Positions 24,340-35,088 of a stretch of 64,000 bases of DNA are shown in pieces (within the stretch, counting starts at the first letter, position 1; each line of letters begins with the position of its first letter). The notes under the pieces are model-generated. The model was given only the letters and a program-made list of their open reading frames with translations, did not search any database and was not told the DNA's origin. The stretch spans positions 19,490,530 to 19,554,529 of the forward strand of contig OZ035962.1 of assembly GCA_964034945.1 (NCBI GenBank). Reading direction: 5' to 3'. Position numbers and translations under genes: made by a program. The DNA is from Chrysopilus asiliformis. Its lineage: Eukaryota; Arthropoda; Insecta; Diptera; Rhagionidae.

Positions 24340-24925
24340 CATACTCTATATGATAAATTAGATTTAGTATACCGTTTGTAACGCATCGCACCTATCATCG
24401 GACACAAAAATTAACTACACCAGGATGTTGGGGATAACAAAAGATTTTGATTTCCGCATGTCCGTCCGTCTGTCTTTCCGTTTGTCTGTCTATCCATCTG
24501 CCTATCTGTCTGTCTGTCCGTGAAGACCATAACTTTCCAAAGAATTGAACTAGAGGCATGAAATTTTGAAAATATTGAACTATCGACTTGAAATGTGGTA
24601 TAGTTGCGTTTCTCGTAAATGGCTAGGCTAAGTTCTTGAATTGGGAAAATTTGACCATTACTTTCCCTCTCCCCCTTACAATCGAAACAGTTTTTGGCAA
24701 TTTTCTCGAAAACGGCGAATCATATTGAAAAATTTATGATGATAAAATGCATTTAGAATATAATTTTACATAACTTATCCATACATCAAAATCCAATCGG
24801 ACCACTGCCTCTCCTTTCTCCTGTAGAAATGGATTTTTTTTTAAATAAACATTTTGTCTGCCATCATATAGATTATTTGGCGATTGGCCCCTGGCAATTG
24901 TAGCCTTACATATGTTTGTATCAAA
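24340..24925 (+). mobile_element. DINE-like 'C' element C4 (near complete)
   Basis: Forward copy: 'tagtataccgtttgtaacgcatcg', core GTCCGTCCGTCTGTC (24461-24520), 'catacatcaaaatccaatcgg', then the 3' end 'ggcaattgtagccttacatatg'. It shares the GTTTGTAACGC, 'gagctagagacttgaaattt' and 'caaaatccgattgga' landmarks with family A, so A and C are related. Confidence 0.7.
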
Positions 24926-25544
24926 ACTAAACTTTTTTTTGTTGTTGTGTATGTAAAATAGTGCCTTTATAATTGATAGGATGAATATATAAATTTTAAA
25001 AGCCAAAATCCGTATATGATATTTTTGTGACAATGTCAAAAAGTGTTTTTTTTTCAATCGATTTCCACACAGATGGGAAAGCATTTATGAATAAAACATG
25101 GAAAGTCACTTGTTAACTACTTAGAAAGTTCGTACATCTGGACAGTAATTGTGCGCTTCAACTTTGAAAGTTTTTCAAGTAATTTAAGTTAATTTCAAAA
25201 ACAGTTTTGCATCGTAATAAGTTTTCAAATTAAATTATTTATATGTTCTAACGATTCTATTGTAGTTACTAGTACTATGCATATAAAAACAAAGCTTTGC
25301 TTAATCGAATTTGAGTTAGGAATGAGCAGTAATCTAATTTAATACTTTTCATTGTAACGATTGTAGTTACTATTACATTATTCACATACTCACATATGTT
25401 CGTGTAAATTGCGTAAATAAGTCATTCGAAATCGACTAAAAAGTCTCAGAAAATAGTACTTGAATAATTTAGCTATATAATTGTCTTGATCGATATATGC
25501 TTAATGTTCTATTTTCGATTGTAGATCCCGTCCTAGTGGATTGA

Positions 25545-26412
25545 CCTTGACGGGGTTTGTGCCATTAACTAAACTGTCCCCCAAGGAAAATTTTCGCCTA
25601 CTCAAATAATACCCTCTATCTCGCCTGTAAACCCCTTTCCTGCTTTTTCCTGAACGGTTGGAGCAATCTTGACCCAGTTTGTACTATTAGGTAAATTCTC
25701 CTCCAAGGAAAATTTTCACCCAACAAAATATACCATCCCCCCTTGCCAGTAAGCTCCTCTCCTGTTATCTTCTGAATCGTTGGAGCAATCTTAACGCGGT
25801 ATATGCCATTAAGTTAACTGTCTCCCAAGGAATATTTTCGCCAACTAAAATAATACCCTCCACCTCGCCTGTAAACCCCCTTCCTGCTTTCTCCTGAATC
25901 GTTGGAGCAATTTTAACGCGGTTTTCGCCATTGGCGAGATGGTCTGCAAGCAAACTTTTTGCCTATTAATTTGATCCCTCCCCTTGACTGTGAACAGCTC
26001 TCTTGTTAATTCCTGAACGATTGGAGCAATTTTTACGCGGTTTACACTATTGCGTAAATTGCCGCCCGAGGAAAGTTTTCGCCTACCAAAATCTACCCTT
26101 CCTCTTGCCAGTAAACCCCTCTCCTGCTATCTCCTGAACCATTGGAGCAATATTGACGCGGTATGCGCCGATAAAAGGGTTTTCTCGGATAAAATTTTTA
26201 CCCACTAAAATAATACCGTCTGCTGTAAACCCTTCTCGTGCTATTTTCTGAACAATAGGAGCAATTTTGACGCGGTTTGTGGGTGGGTTTTAATTTGTCC
26301 CCAAGAAAAGTTTTCACGCACTGAAATCTACCCCTTTTCTTGCCTGTAAATCCTTTGCCTGCTAAATTCTTAACAATTGAAGCAATTTCAAAGCGGGTTT
26401 CGCCATTAACTG
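25545..26412. repeat. minisatellite, ~120-bp unit, about 7 copies
   Basis: The phrase (t)tggagcaat(c/t)ttgacgcggtt recurs at about 25661, 25783, 25905, 26023, 26144, 26258 and 26379, spacing 114-122 bp. Each unit also holds 'ccaaggaaaattttcgcc' and 'cctgtaaacccctctcctgct'. Units are diverged, so the array is old. Open frames over it (e.g. 25765-25953) are shadows. Confidence 0.9.
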
Positions 26413-26623
26413 ATACTAGAATTAAAGCCCGTCATTTGACGGATGACTGCAATCTTGGTAGGAATTCCGTAAGGTCACAGGCGACTGTCGATTCGACGAC
26501 TTTTCAAGTTGATAGTTTTACGTGAAGCGAGTAACTTAAAAAGTCGTCGAATCGACAGTCGCCTGTGACATTACGGAATCCCTACAAAGATTGCAGTCAC
26601 CTGTCGGGCTTTAATTCTAGTAT
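26413..26623. mobile_element. fold-back MITE just upstream of exon 2
   Basis: Long inverted arms: ATACTAGAATTAAAGCCCG / CGGGCTTTAATTCTAGTAT at the tips, and an inner pair around 'gtcgattcgacgacttttcaa' (26489-26510 with 26543-26570). TA flanks are possible if the element starts at CTAG. It follows the minisatellite directly and ends 68 bp before the exon 2 acceptor. Confidence 0.75.
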
Positions 26624-26691
26624 AAATTAATTAAATAAAATAAACCATTAATATGAAAATAATATTAATCAACTCATTTGGAAATTTTTAG

Positions 26692-26885
26692 GTCTGCTAG
26701 AGTGGGAAAAACGATGTTGGTAGCACGGTTTCTAGGTGGAAAATTCGAGGAAAGTTACACGCCAACTATAGAAGATTTTCATAGGAAATTATATAGAATT
26801 AGAAGTGAAGTGCATCAACTGGATATCTTAGACACATCAGGAAATCATCCATTTCCGGCTATGAGAAGGTTGTCATTCTTAACCG
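26692..26885 (+). CDS. RASD-like GTPase, coding exon 2 (P-loop, switch I, switch II)
   Basis: The acceptor is gaaatttttag, ending at 26691. The first base completes the Gly codon begun in exon 1; then comes SARVGKT, giving the P-loop GxxxxGKT with Lys126 and Thr127 that bind phosphate and Mg2+. YTPTIEDFH carries the switch I Thr145. LDILDTSGNHPFPAMRR is the G3/switch II segment in its RASD form: where Ras has DTAGQE with catalytic Gln61, this family has DTSGNH. That is a family feature, not damage, and implies different intrinsic hydrolysis. The exon ends ACC-G before gtgagt (26886), a phase-1 intron of 8.0 kb. A fold-back element ends only ~70 bp upstream of the acceptor. Confidence 0.95.
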
Positions 26886-27834
26886 GTGAGTTACTTATTT
26901 AATAAACTGTTAAGATAACACTGTTTTATATTTTCATACCTTTTTAACATAATATACATACAATTATGCTTTTGGTTTTGCAATTTATCGTTTGAAAGAT
27001 TCCTGATAATTTCACATCAGTTGCATGTAATTGAATTTCCTGCGAAGTCGTTTTTGAAAGGCCATTCATTAGTGTTTGTGGTAGCATTGATTAAACATCC
27101 TTTGTGTTATCCTTTAATATTTTTTTTTTGATTTAGAATAAGGAAGCAAAGTAGAAAATGTTATGAACGTTAATTAGAAGTCATAAAAAATGTCCAGGGA
27201 CTTTGATCAAAGGAAAACATCTCACAGGAAAATGAATTTTATTTTAGAGAAGGAGGAATTAAAGCATCTTGGTCTTAGAAAAACCTTATTTTTTGTCATT
27301 TACTTACAAGACGTAAATAGAAAAGAAAATTTTCTGTGTATACGGCTTGGGTTATTTATTCAAACATTTGTTCACAGATAGAAAGGAATTAGAATGAAAT
27401 CCTCACTTTTCTGTACTTAAAAGAACAAAAATAATGAAAATCAATAGCTTTCTGTTAAACAGGATAAAGACATTTAAACAGTTTATAAACCCTTTTCTAA
27501 ACAAACTTTTTTTTTGATCCCGAAGTTGTTTTCCCCATAGTATAAAAAAGCTTTTAGGACGAAACATTAGTTTAAAAATACTTTAGTGATCGAATTTTTT
27601 TCATTTATTCTTTATCTGTGCTTGTAAGAATGTTTATGAGTGTCTAACCTAACATCGAAGTGGACTAGAAGTTTCAAATTGCGATAATTTTTGAGAGGTT
27701 TCAACATTTAGGTCGGATAAATTAAACCTATTTTTTATATAGAATTTAAATTCGACCTACAATTCAAGGACTTTATTTAAAGGAAGCACTGGAATGACCG
27801 TTACAGTTCCGCATTTGGTGAAGAAAAAAGTGTT
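26886..27834. other. intron 2: no gene recognised
   Basis: AT-rich intron sequence with no element ends seen. The 63-aa frame at 27190 is not bounded by splice sites. Confidence 0.5.
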
Positions 27835-28061
27835 CAGGACAACGCAAATATCTGCAGTCGCGATTGCAAAATTTCCATAACTGTACTACGAATTAGTCCC
27901 TCATCTATTCTCCAGGTTTGGCCCCCTTCGACTATTACTTATTTCCAAATTTGCAGGAATGGCTCGGTGGTAAGAGATTTGTGTCGAACGAGGCGGTATA
28001 TTTTGGGGCTTCTGGAAATCGTATTATTCGGAGGGTATCAAATAATTGGAGAATCATTTAG
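27835..28061 (+). pseudogene. old mariner transposase 3' fragment
   Basis: Conceptual translation with frameshifts gives a DNA segment reading like the mariner C-terminal catalytic part: an ELYYELVPH stretch, then SPGLAPFDYYLFPNLQEWLG, then GGKRFVSNEAV and a tail ending in a stop at 28059-28061. In mariners the Asp in the DYxLF block is the third catalytic acid. The frame is broken at least twice and has an in-frame stop (cca-taa, ~27878). No inverted ends are visible. Confidence 0.7.
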
Positions 28062-28096
28062 CAAAGTTTATCGCCCTTAAGCTCAAATCAGACTAA

Positions 28097-28354
28097 AGTC
28101 CAATTCAGACTAACGATTACGATTGCGATTACGATTGAAGCTTCTCGACCAATGAGATAAAAGCTTTAATTTCTCTATCGTTGAAAGCTTTGATCTGATT
28201 GGTTACATTTCCCTATCGTTGAAAGCTTTGATCTCATTGGTTTCATTTCACTATCGTTGAAAGCTTTGATCTTATTGGTCGAGGAAGCTCAATCGTAATC
28301 TCAATCGTATTCGCAATCGTAATCGCAATCGCAATCTTTAGTCTAAATTGGGCC
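28097..28354. mobile_element. TWA-flanked MITE M4 (AATCGN-rich)
   Basis: Tips AGTCCAATTCAGACTAACGA and (T)TTAGTCTAAATTGGGCC, flanked by TAA on the left and TTA on the right. The interior has three copies of a ~45-bp unit 'ctatcgttgaaagctttgat' (28164-28285) and AATCGN hexamers toward the right. Its right TTA is also the left TTA of M5. Confidence 0.75.
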
Positions 28355-28357
28355 TTA

Positions 28358-28528
28358 TAGCCGTATCACAGTAACGATTACTTTTGCGATTGAGGCTACG
28401 ATTGGCCTTTGCGACAAATTAGACTCAAGTCTAAACTCGCAATCGTAAACTCGCAATCGTGCTCTCATTGGTCGAAAAGGTCAATCGTAGCCTCAATCGC
28501 AAAAGTAATCGTTAGTGTGATACGGCTA
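28358..28528. mobile_element. TWA-flanked MITE M5, abutting M4
   Basis: 171 bp with ~46-bp near-perfect inverted arms, tips TAGCCGTATCACAGTAACGA and CGTTAGTGTGATACGGCTA, TTA on both sides (28355-28357, 28529-28531). Confidence 0.85.
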
Positions 28529-28531
28529 TTA

Positions 28532-29409
28532 GAGGAGTTTATGTTGAGGAGTAAAATGAGTTTTGTAGTTCAATACCACCCCGTAGTTCAATTTATTATT
28601 AAAATAGTCGGTTTTGACAATCATTTTTGTAATTAAAATTATCTATTTTTGTTGTATTTCCGATTCTCCATTATAGAGTAGTAGGTTTACTATTTTTTCT
28701 CTGCGAGTATTGTAATTTCGCTATAAATTGAATCCATTTACAGAACTATTTGTTAAAAATTTCGAATTAACTTTCAAAACAAAAGAGCTATAAGTAATTT
28801 ATTGTAAATGTAATTTATTGTAAATTAACAATCATATGTGCATGCAAACAACATAAAAATTCAGCAGTTATTTCCGGATTACAAAATTGTGCATAAGCTT
28901 TTACCCAAATTTCCGGTTCTTTCAAAATTTAATCTATATTAAATGAAATTATGATTAAAGCGAAAAGGAAAATTAATTCACATGCATAAATCGTGATGAA
29001 AAGACTGTAATCAATTTTAATTAGTCTCTGAAAATACAACAGAAGTTATGAATATACTCGTAAATGTCTGTTCATTATTAGTTTTTCATCTTCCGATTAT
29101 TTGTATAAAAATTTAATATCTTAATAACACGCTAATGAGAAAATTTTCAAAATGTGTATCACATAGTTTTCCAAGAAAATTACCTGAGCTGATTCCACAC
29201 ATTTTTGATGTAGAGAAAAGAATTCATTACTAATTTTTTTATTGATTTGATCTCTCAAGGTATGCGTAAATAAAGCATTCCTTTTAATTTCGTGATCTTT
29301 TATTTAGTATGCCTTTCAAATAACTGAACTTTTTATGTGAGAAAACATTTAGATCTAAGGATATCCATTTATACTATATATCATGTAAGATATAGAGAAT
29401 ATTAGTTTA
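28532..29409. other. intron 2: no gene recognised
   Basis: AT-rich, no coding exon or terminal repeat seen. Confidence 0.5.
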
Positions 29410-30013
29410 GACTACAGTAAACACCCGCATTTACACGGTCTCGATTCACTTTAGCGTGGTTAAAGATTCTTGAAGTTGGACACGAAATTGCGATAAATTT
29501 TTTGTTTCTTTATTGCACATTGCGTCTCGGTGAAAACACAAAGGTTTGAGAGGTTGAACAAAAGATTTGGACCCCATATGTCAGCACAGTCTTTTAAAGT
29601 AAATACGAATGATGTCACTCGTCACAGCAAAATAATTAAGCGAGAGTTATTTTGAATAAGTTGCTATAAAGTTTTAAGTTTTCTTTTTTATATTATTTCT
29701 CGGGTTTCTCAGTCTTTGAATAAAACAAACTTATTGTTTGAACATTTTATTAAAATGCCTCAGCGTTTCGCCCACAATTGTTGGCTGCAATAAGAATTAT
29801 TGCACTTTGTTTAAAATGATTACAGTACACTCGCGATTTTATGAGCACGAAATTTTAAGCTGTTCATATAACAGAGAATTTAATCTCAAATATTTTCTAT
29901 GCATTAATTTTTAATAAATGTAAACACAGTAGACTCGCGTTTATATGAAAATTATATATGCATATATGCATATAATGTTCATATAAACGTGAGTCTGCTG
30001 TGTTTACATTTAT
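29410..30013. mobile_element. cluster of pogo/Tigger-like ends and one ~100-bp hairpin
   Basis: Three CAGTA-type tips: CAGTAAACACCCGCATTTAC (29414), CAGTACACTCGCGATTTTAT (29824) and CAGTAGACTCGCGTTTATAT (29928). The last forms a hairpin with TTCATATAAACGTGAGTCTG; pairing extends out to 29914 and 30013. CAGTAGACTCTCG-type tips are usual for Tigger relatives. The first two tips have no clear partner. Confidence 0.55.
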
Positions 30014-30398
30014 GAAATAATTAAGAAATCAACGATTACAATAAATAAATAAATAAACAGATAAATACATGGTGAAGTTGTGAAACATAAATAGATAGGT
30101 ATTAAATACGTCGTCAATATACTTAAAAATAATGAAAAAGAAATTTCGTCCGTTGTCAAAAATTAGAAATAAAACATTAAAAAAAAAGGTTTAAGCATAG
30201 ATACTTTCATTTTAGTTTATCGTCACAGTACATTTCATTGAGAGCACAGAACGTTTCATTGATGTTGTCCGTATCTGTTCTCTTATTTATTTTGTCGTTA
30301 CTTTTATAAATGTGTAAGGTCTCTAACGTTCTCCTCGCATAAAATTTTCGTGGAATCATTAACTGGCAAGTGATTCATTGTCAGGCAGTGCTCTATTA
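30014..30398. other. intron 2: no gene recognised
   Basis: AT-rich with an AATAAATAAATAAAC run (30041-30060). Confidence 0.5.
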
Positions 30399-30783
30399 AG
30401 CCCAGTTCAGACTAACGATTTCGATCACAATTCCGATTACGATTGAGCTCCTCGACCAATGAGATTAAAGCCTTCATTTTCCTATCGTTGAATGTTTTTA
30501 TCTCATTGGTCGAGAAGCTTCAATCGTAATCGCAATCGTAATCGTAATCGTAATCGTAATCGCAATCGCAATCGCAATCGCAATCGCAATCGCAATCGCA
30601 ATCGTAATTGCAATCGCAATCGCAATCGTAATCGTAATCGTAATCGGAATCGGAATCGGAATCACAATCGTAATCGTAATCGTAATCGTAATCGTAATCG
30701 TAATCGGAATCGTAATCGTAATCGTAATCGGAATCGGAATCACAATCGTAATCGTAATCGCAATCGTTAGTCTGAATTGGGCT
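30399..30783. mobile_element. TWA-flanked MITE M6 with expanded AATCGN array
   Basis: Tips AGCCCAGTTCAGACTAACGA and CGTTAGTCTGAATTGGGCT, TTA on both sides (30396-30398, 30784-30786). It is related to M4 (same 'ctcgaccaatgagat' and 'ctatcgttgaa' blocks). From ~30522 to 30770 it holds about 41 tandem hexamers AATCGT / AATCGC / AATCGG. The Asn-Arg and Ile-Thr/Ile-Pro open frames here are products of the hexamer. Confidence 0.9.
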
Positions 30784-30786
30784 TTA

Positions 30787-31113
30787 TGCCCGTATTACAC
30801 TGACGATTCCGATTGACGATCGGCCGTTGACGTTTTTGTATCACACGTCAACGATTCGATTCCTGATTGCGATTGCTTGTACTCCATATTGTCAGTCCCA
30901 GATTTAATTTTTGGCGGCATTTTTTTGTATTATCCTGTCCAACAAACAATTAACCGAAGCACAAAAATCGGCCAGCCGGGCGCTGATAGCAGCTACGATT
31001 GCCAATCAGCCGATTGAAAATAGAAGTGAGCCAAAACTCTCAATCGTTGAAAACTTTGATTTTATTTATCGACAAGCTCAATCGCAATCGTAATTGTAAT
31101 CACAGTCTAAATT
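30787..31113. mobile_element. M5-like tip plus M4/M6-like fragment (M7, incomplete)
   Basis: Starts right after M6's TTA with TGCCCGTATTACACTGACGA, matching the M5 tip in layout. At 31039-31113 it carries 'ctcaatcgttgaaaactttga' and 'cagtctaaattgggc', matching the right half of M4/M6. No clean right tip was found. Confidence 0.55.
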
Positions 31114-31356
31114 GGGCGATTGCGATCACGATTTTTGTATCTTTAACGGTTCTCAACAAAAAATTAAGTTTTTTGAAAATTTTTCGAAAATTTTACGCTG
31201 TTATGAAAAATCAAAGGAAATAAAATTTCCTCCATTTTTGCCTTTAACAATTTTTACGTCCTCAAGACATTTGAAAAAAAAAAATTTTTTTTACTTATTT
31301 TTTCCGAATCTAAACATTGCAGAGGAAAATTTTGTGTTGATCACAATTGATATTTT

Positions 31357-31913
31357 TATACCCGTATGGTGAAACCAAATGGTATACTAACTTTGCCTTA
31401 CCGTTTGTAACGCCCAGATCCCGTCATCACACATAAAAATGAAGTGTGTTTAGAATGATAAAAATAATTAATTTCTGCATGTCCGTCCGTCTGTCTGTCC
31501 GTCCGTCTGTCTGTGGCGCGGATTGCGGGCGCACGGATTGAGCTAGAGACTTGAAATTTTGAAATTTTGCGCAGGTCCGTTTTTCGTAAAATGCGAGGCT
31601 AAGTTCGTTAATAAACAAAAATGAACCATTAGGGGGGGTACCCCCCATACGAACGAAAAGAGTTTTTTTTTACGAATATCTCAAACACGGTGCATTTTAT
31701 CAAAAAAGTGCAAGAACAAAAGTTATTTAGGATATGATTCTACATAAAACTCTCATACATCAATATCCGATTGGAATAAATTTTAAAAAATCTTATTGGA
31801 AAGTTTGACTTCGAAGTGGAATTTTGGTACAACTGTTCGAATTTTGATACAAATATCACCATACGGGTTTTCAATAATTGCCAGATTGGCAATTATAGCT
31901 TTTGTTATGTTTT
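31357..31913 (+). mobile_element. DINE-like element A4
   Basis: Starts TATACCCGTATGGTGAAACC, core GTCCGTCCGTCTGTCTGTCC at 31481-31511, sub-terminal TCACCATACGGGT and the 3' stem ATAATTGCCA-GAT-TGGCAATTAT. A small duplication 'gaaattttgaaattttg' lies at 31553. Confidence 0.75.
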
Positions 31914-33113
31914 AAATTATTTCTTTTCCGTTAAGTGTTTAACATATCATTCTTCAGCAATGATTCCCTAAAAATAGGGAAATTTTCCTATAATTTTGGT
32001 AAAATTTCATATATTTTGGCAAGGTATCTTCTTTTGTCTGGGGGTAAAAAGTTTCATTGTTCCTATTTTGTTGTAGGAATCTATATTATTATTTCTCTTC
32101 GTGTATATAAATTATAGACTACACAAAATTTGATAAAAACGTTAAATACCATGTTAGAAAATAACCACGTGGTTTACCATTACGATTTTCTGTTGTTGAC
32201 AAAGTTTATAAAAGATTTAATTGGTTTAGTCTCCGAATACTTAAAGTTGATTTGGTTCACCATTAAAACTTTGCGTGGCTAAAGAACCTTCAATTCCATT
32301 GTCATTAGATTCGACTTGAGTTATTCTAATGTGAGAATCGATTTTTTTGGTTAAAGTTTTATTATAAAAGTTGTTTGCAACTGGAAAGCGATGAATTTTT
32401 TATAAGTTAAATGACCTCTGCTGCACGTACGAAACTCTATTAAACTTCATTTTAATTATAAAATGAAAAATCCATAAAAAAAAATCTGGCTGTGGAGTAG
32501 GGATGGAAGGAAACCGGTAACAGGCAGATGATACAAATGTAAGGCACATGCTTTGCCTTTCAATTAACACAACATCAAGCTAGAGATGCCTGGGTGGTTT
32601 CGTTGCCATTTTCCATCTGTTGTACACATTTTACGTTTTCTCAGAAAATATTTTTCAGCAATCTCAATCTTCTCTGGTTCCAGCGCAAATTATGTACAAA
32701 GAACTTTTTTAATTATGGCTGAGTCTCATGGTAATCCTTTAAATTCATAGGCAATCATAGAGTCGCCTTCATATCTGAATTCTTCTTGTTCGCAACGTCT
32801 CGGCACGGCCCGGCCCCTACTGTGGATACGACGTGGATCTTTGTTTAAGTTTTAAATAATGCTAGAACTTGGTGGAGTATTGAACCTATCACAAGAGCTT
32901 ATTTGTTATTTAATTTAACACTGAAACCATTCGCAGAAAATTGGGTCTCTGTATAATGCGGATCGTGGAATGATTTCACGTAATCCGGAATTTAAGCACG
33001 TCATACAGTTTCTAGGACAAAATTTGCAACAACAAAAAAGTTCGATGGATACTTTATATATTTTACAATCCATAAACTTTTAGACTTTAATAAAAGTACA
33101 TTTTTATACGTCA
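31914..33113. other. intron 2: no gene recognised
   Basis: AT-rich. A segment at 31955-32090 resembles 21205-21365 (both read 'tgattccctaaaa...ggtaaaatttc...ttgtaggaatct'), so a low-copy dispersed repeat is present; its ends are not seen. Confidence 0.45.
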
Positions 33114-33480
33114 CTGGCTTGCATACCTGTCGTTGCCGGGTTAAAGTGTTTTGCATAAGTTTTTTTTACACCAAAAAACAATAACTTTTGAGAATTTCCT
33201 CCCGTTTCGAATTTTGGCACCAGATTCGTGTTCAGTGGTCCCGAAAGCTCCTAAACGCCAGTTTTTCTAAGGAAAAGTGAAAAAAAAGATATTTACGTTA
33301 TTCTTACAGGACCTTCCATTGCGAATTTGAAAATTCCGACTGCATTTCTAAATCTCCTAACAGGCAGGCTTCATAGCAAAAATTAATTATTAACACCAAC
33401 CCCTTACCCACCTCTCCTTTATCCCCGTAGGGGTGGAATTTTGAAAACCCGTTTCTTAGCAGGCACCGATGAGGTAAGAC
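33114..33480 (-). mobile_element. diverged Helitron B6
   Basis: Begins GGCTTGCATACCTGTCGTTG followed by GCCGGGTTAA, the B 3' end in reverse with CTGG in place of CTAG. The interior resembles B4. Confidence 0.6.
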
Positions 33481-33499
33481 GAATCTGTGTGCAAAATTT

Positions 33500-33860
33500 C
33501 ATGGCGAGATACAAAAGACTTTGATTTCTACATGTCCGCCTGTCAGTCTTTGATTTTCGCATGTCCGTCTGTCACACCATAACTTTCGAAAGGACTGAGC
33601 TAGAGACTTGAAATTTTTTTACAGTTTTTTACAACTCCCATACAAACGAAACAGTTTCTTGCAATTTTCTCAGTCAGTCGTATTGAAAAATATGTAAAAG
33701 TAAAATGTGTTTAGAATATGATTTTACATAACTCAACCATACATAAAAATCCAGTTGGACCACTTCTTCTACACTTCCTTCAAAATTGCGCATCGTATCG
33801 AAAAATTCATAAAGTCGAAATGTGTTTAGAATATGATTTCATATAACCGTTCCATAGTAG
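33500..33860 (+). mobile_element. DINE-like 'C' fragment C5
   Basis: Shows 'caaaagactttgatttctac', a shortened GTCCGCCTGTCAGTC core, 'gagctagagacttgaaattt' and two 'tttagaatatgatttta' modules. It lies directly after B6. Confidence 0.55.
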
Positions 33861-33890
33861 GGCTGTTGATAAGAAACTCACGTTGAGGGG

Positions 33891-34095
33891 TCGCTGAATC
33901 CGATTCTCACATTAAAAAATCCGTAAGGAGAACGAAAGGCCCCATAAGGATAACGTGATTATCCTTTTCCTCAAATTTTTCGGGAAAAATCTCATCTGGG
34001 GGTTTTTGGGATCGGTGAATCCGATTCTGACATTAAGAAGTCTGTAAGGATAACGAAAGGTCTTGAAGGGATAACGTGATTATGCTTTTAATTTT
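33891..34095. repeat. tandem duplication, period 121 bp, two copies
   Basis: 'gaatccgattct(c/g)acattaa' and 'ggataacgtgattat' occur at 33896 and again 121 bp later at 34017. The copies differ at many positions. Confidence 0.8.
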
Positions 34096-34338
34096 GGATT
34101 TTTAATCATACTATGTTTGATTAGTATAACTAAAAAGTATAAAATAAAAAAAAAATAAAGAAATAAAAGCGAAATAAAAAAAGCAAAATAAATATTTATC
34201 TCGCTTTTATTTCTGATATACAGCGTCCCAAAAATTTTTTATTTTCTTTTCAATGGTTTTTTTTAAATCATAAGCTTTTTTGAGAATTTTTTAATTTTTT
34301 TTAATGCGGTTGCATTAAATTTTAATCAGAAAAAAGTA

Positions 34339-34588
34339 TAGTAATCCCTCCAATTGCGCGGTTTTTAACTGCGCGGTTTCACAATTGCGCCGTTAAGTTT
34401 TTTATACCAAAATTTCGAACTGCACGGTAAGAATTTCGCAACTGCGCGGTTTTATTTTATTATTTTCGTTTAAAACAAACATGTTCCTAACCCCAAAATT
34501 TCATACAAAGTAGGGTTCACAGTGCGCGGTTTCGGTTTGCGCGCTCTTTTTGTGGAACGTATCTACCGCGCAGTTGGAGGGATTACTG
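34339..34588. mobile_element. pogo/Tigger-like MITE, copy 2
   Basis: 250 bp, tips (C/T)AGTAATCCCTCCAATTGCG and CGCAGTTGGAGGGATTACTG, flanked by TA on both sides (34337-34338, 34589-34590). Same family as 2478-2711, including the inner 'tgcgcggtttcggtttgcg'. Confidence 0.85.
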
Positions 34589-34907
34589 TATTTAAATCAA
34601 TAACTTATATCGATTACATTTCAATAAAAAAAATATTTAAAAAAAAATCTATCGCGTGATGAAGTTTTTCGGTGTCGAACTGTATACAATACCAAAAAGT
34701 TCTAAATTTAGCTTAAACATTCTTACCGTTTACAAAGTTTGTTTCAAATAAAAGAATTTAAAAGCTGGAAACAATTTTTAAAGTTACAGGACTTTACAAC
34801 TTTTTCCATTTTTGTCCTGGAATCACATTTCTTTAAATGATTTTTTAAAAGCAAACCTAAAGCTAACACTTAAATATAACTTATTTAACTTAAATTTACA
34901 TTTTCAG

Positions 34908-35088
34908 GAGATCTTTTTGTGCTCGTATTTAGTATGGACTCAAGGGAATCATTTGAGGAAGTTATTCGACTAAGGGAACAAATACTGGAGACCAAAGTTA
35001 GTGCTATCGCTGGTTCTGGACGATCTAAAAAGAATTTACCAAAAGTGCCGATGGTTATCGCTGGAAATAAATGTGATCGTGAAATGAA
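34908..35088 (+). CDS. RASD-like GTPase, coding exon 3 (G4 NKCD)
   Basis: The acceptor ttttcag ends at 34907. The first two bases complete a Gly codon from exon 2, then DLFVLVFSMDSRESF continues the G domain. A lysine- and serine-rich insertion (KVSAIAGSGRSKK, ~residues 214-226) precedes the core strand PMVIAGNKCD, whose NKCD (238-241) gives guanine specificity. RASD proteins carry a similar insertion here. The exon ends ATG-AA with a weak donor, gtattt (35089). Reading through would meet TAA a few codons later, and the frame is restored only by joining to exon 4, which supports this donor. Confidence 0.93.

Noticed and set aside
25545..26412. CRISPR-like array
   Set aside because: Units of ~120 bp are wholly repeated and diverged with no unique spacers, in a eukaryotic intron; it is a minisatellite.
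30492..30770. 92-aa Asn-Arg repeat protein and its minus-strand Ile-Thr/Ile-Pro counterpart
   Set aside because: Both are translations of the AATCGN hexamer array inside MITE M6; any such array stays open in several frames.
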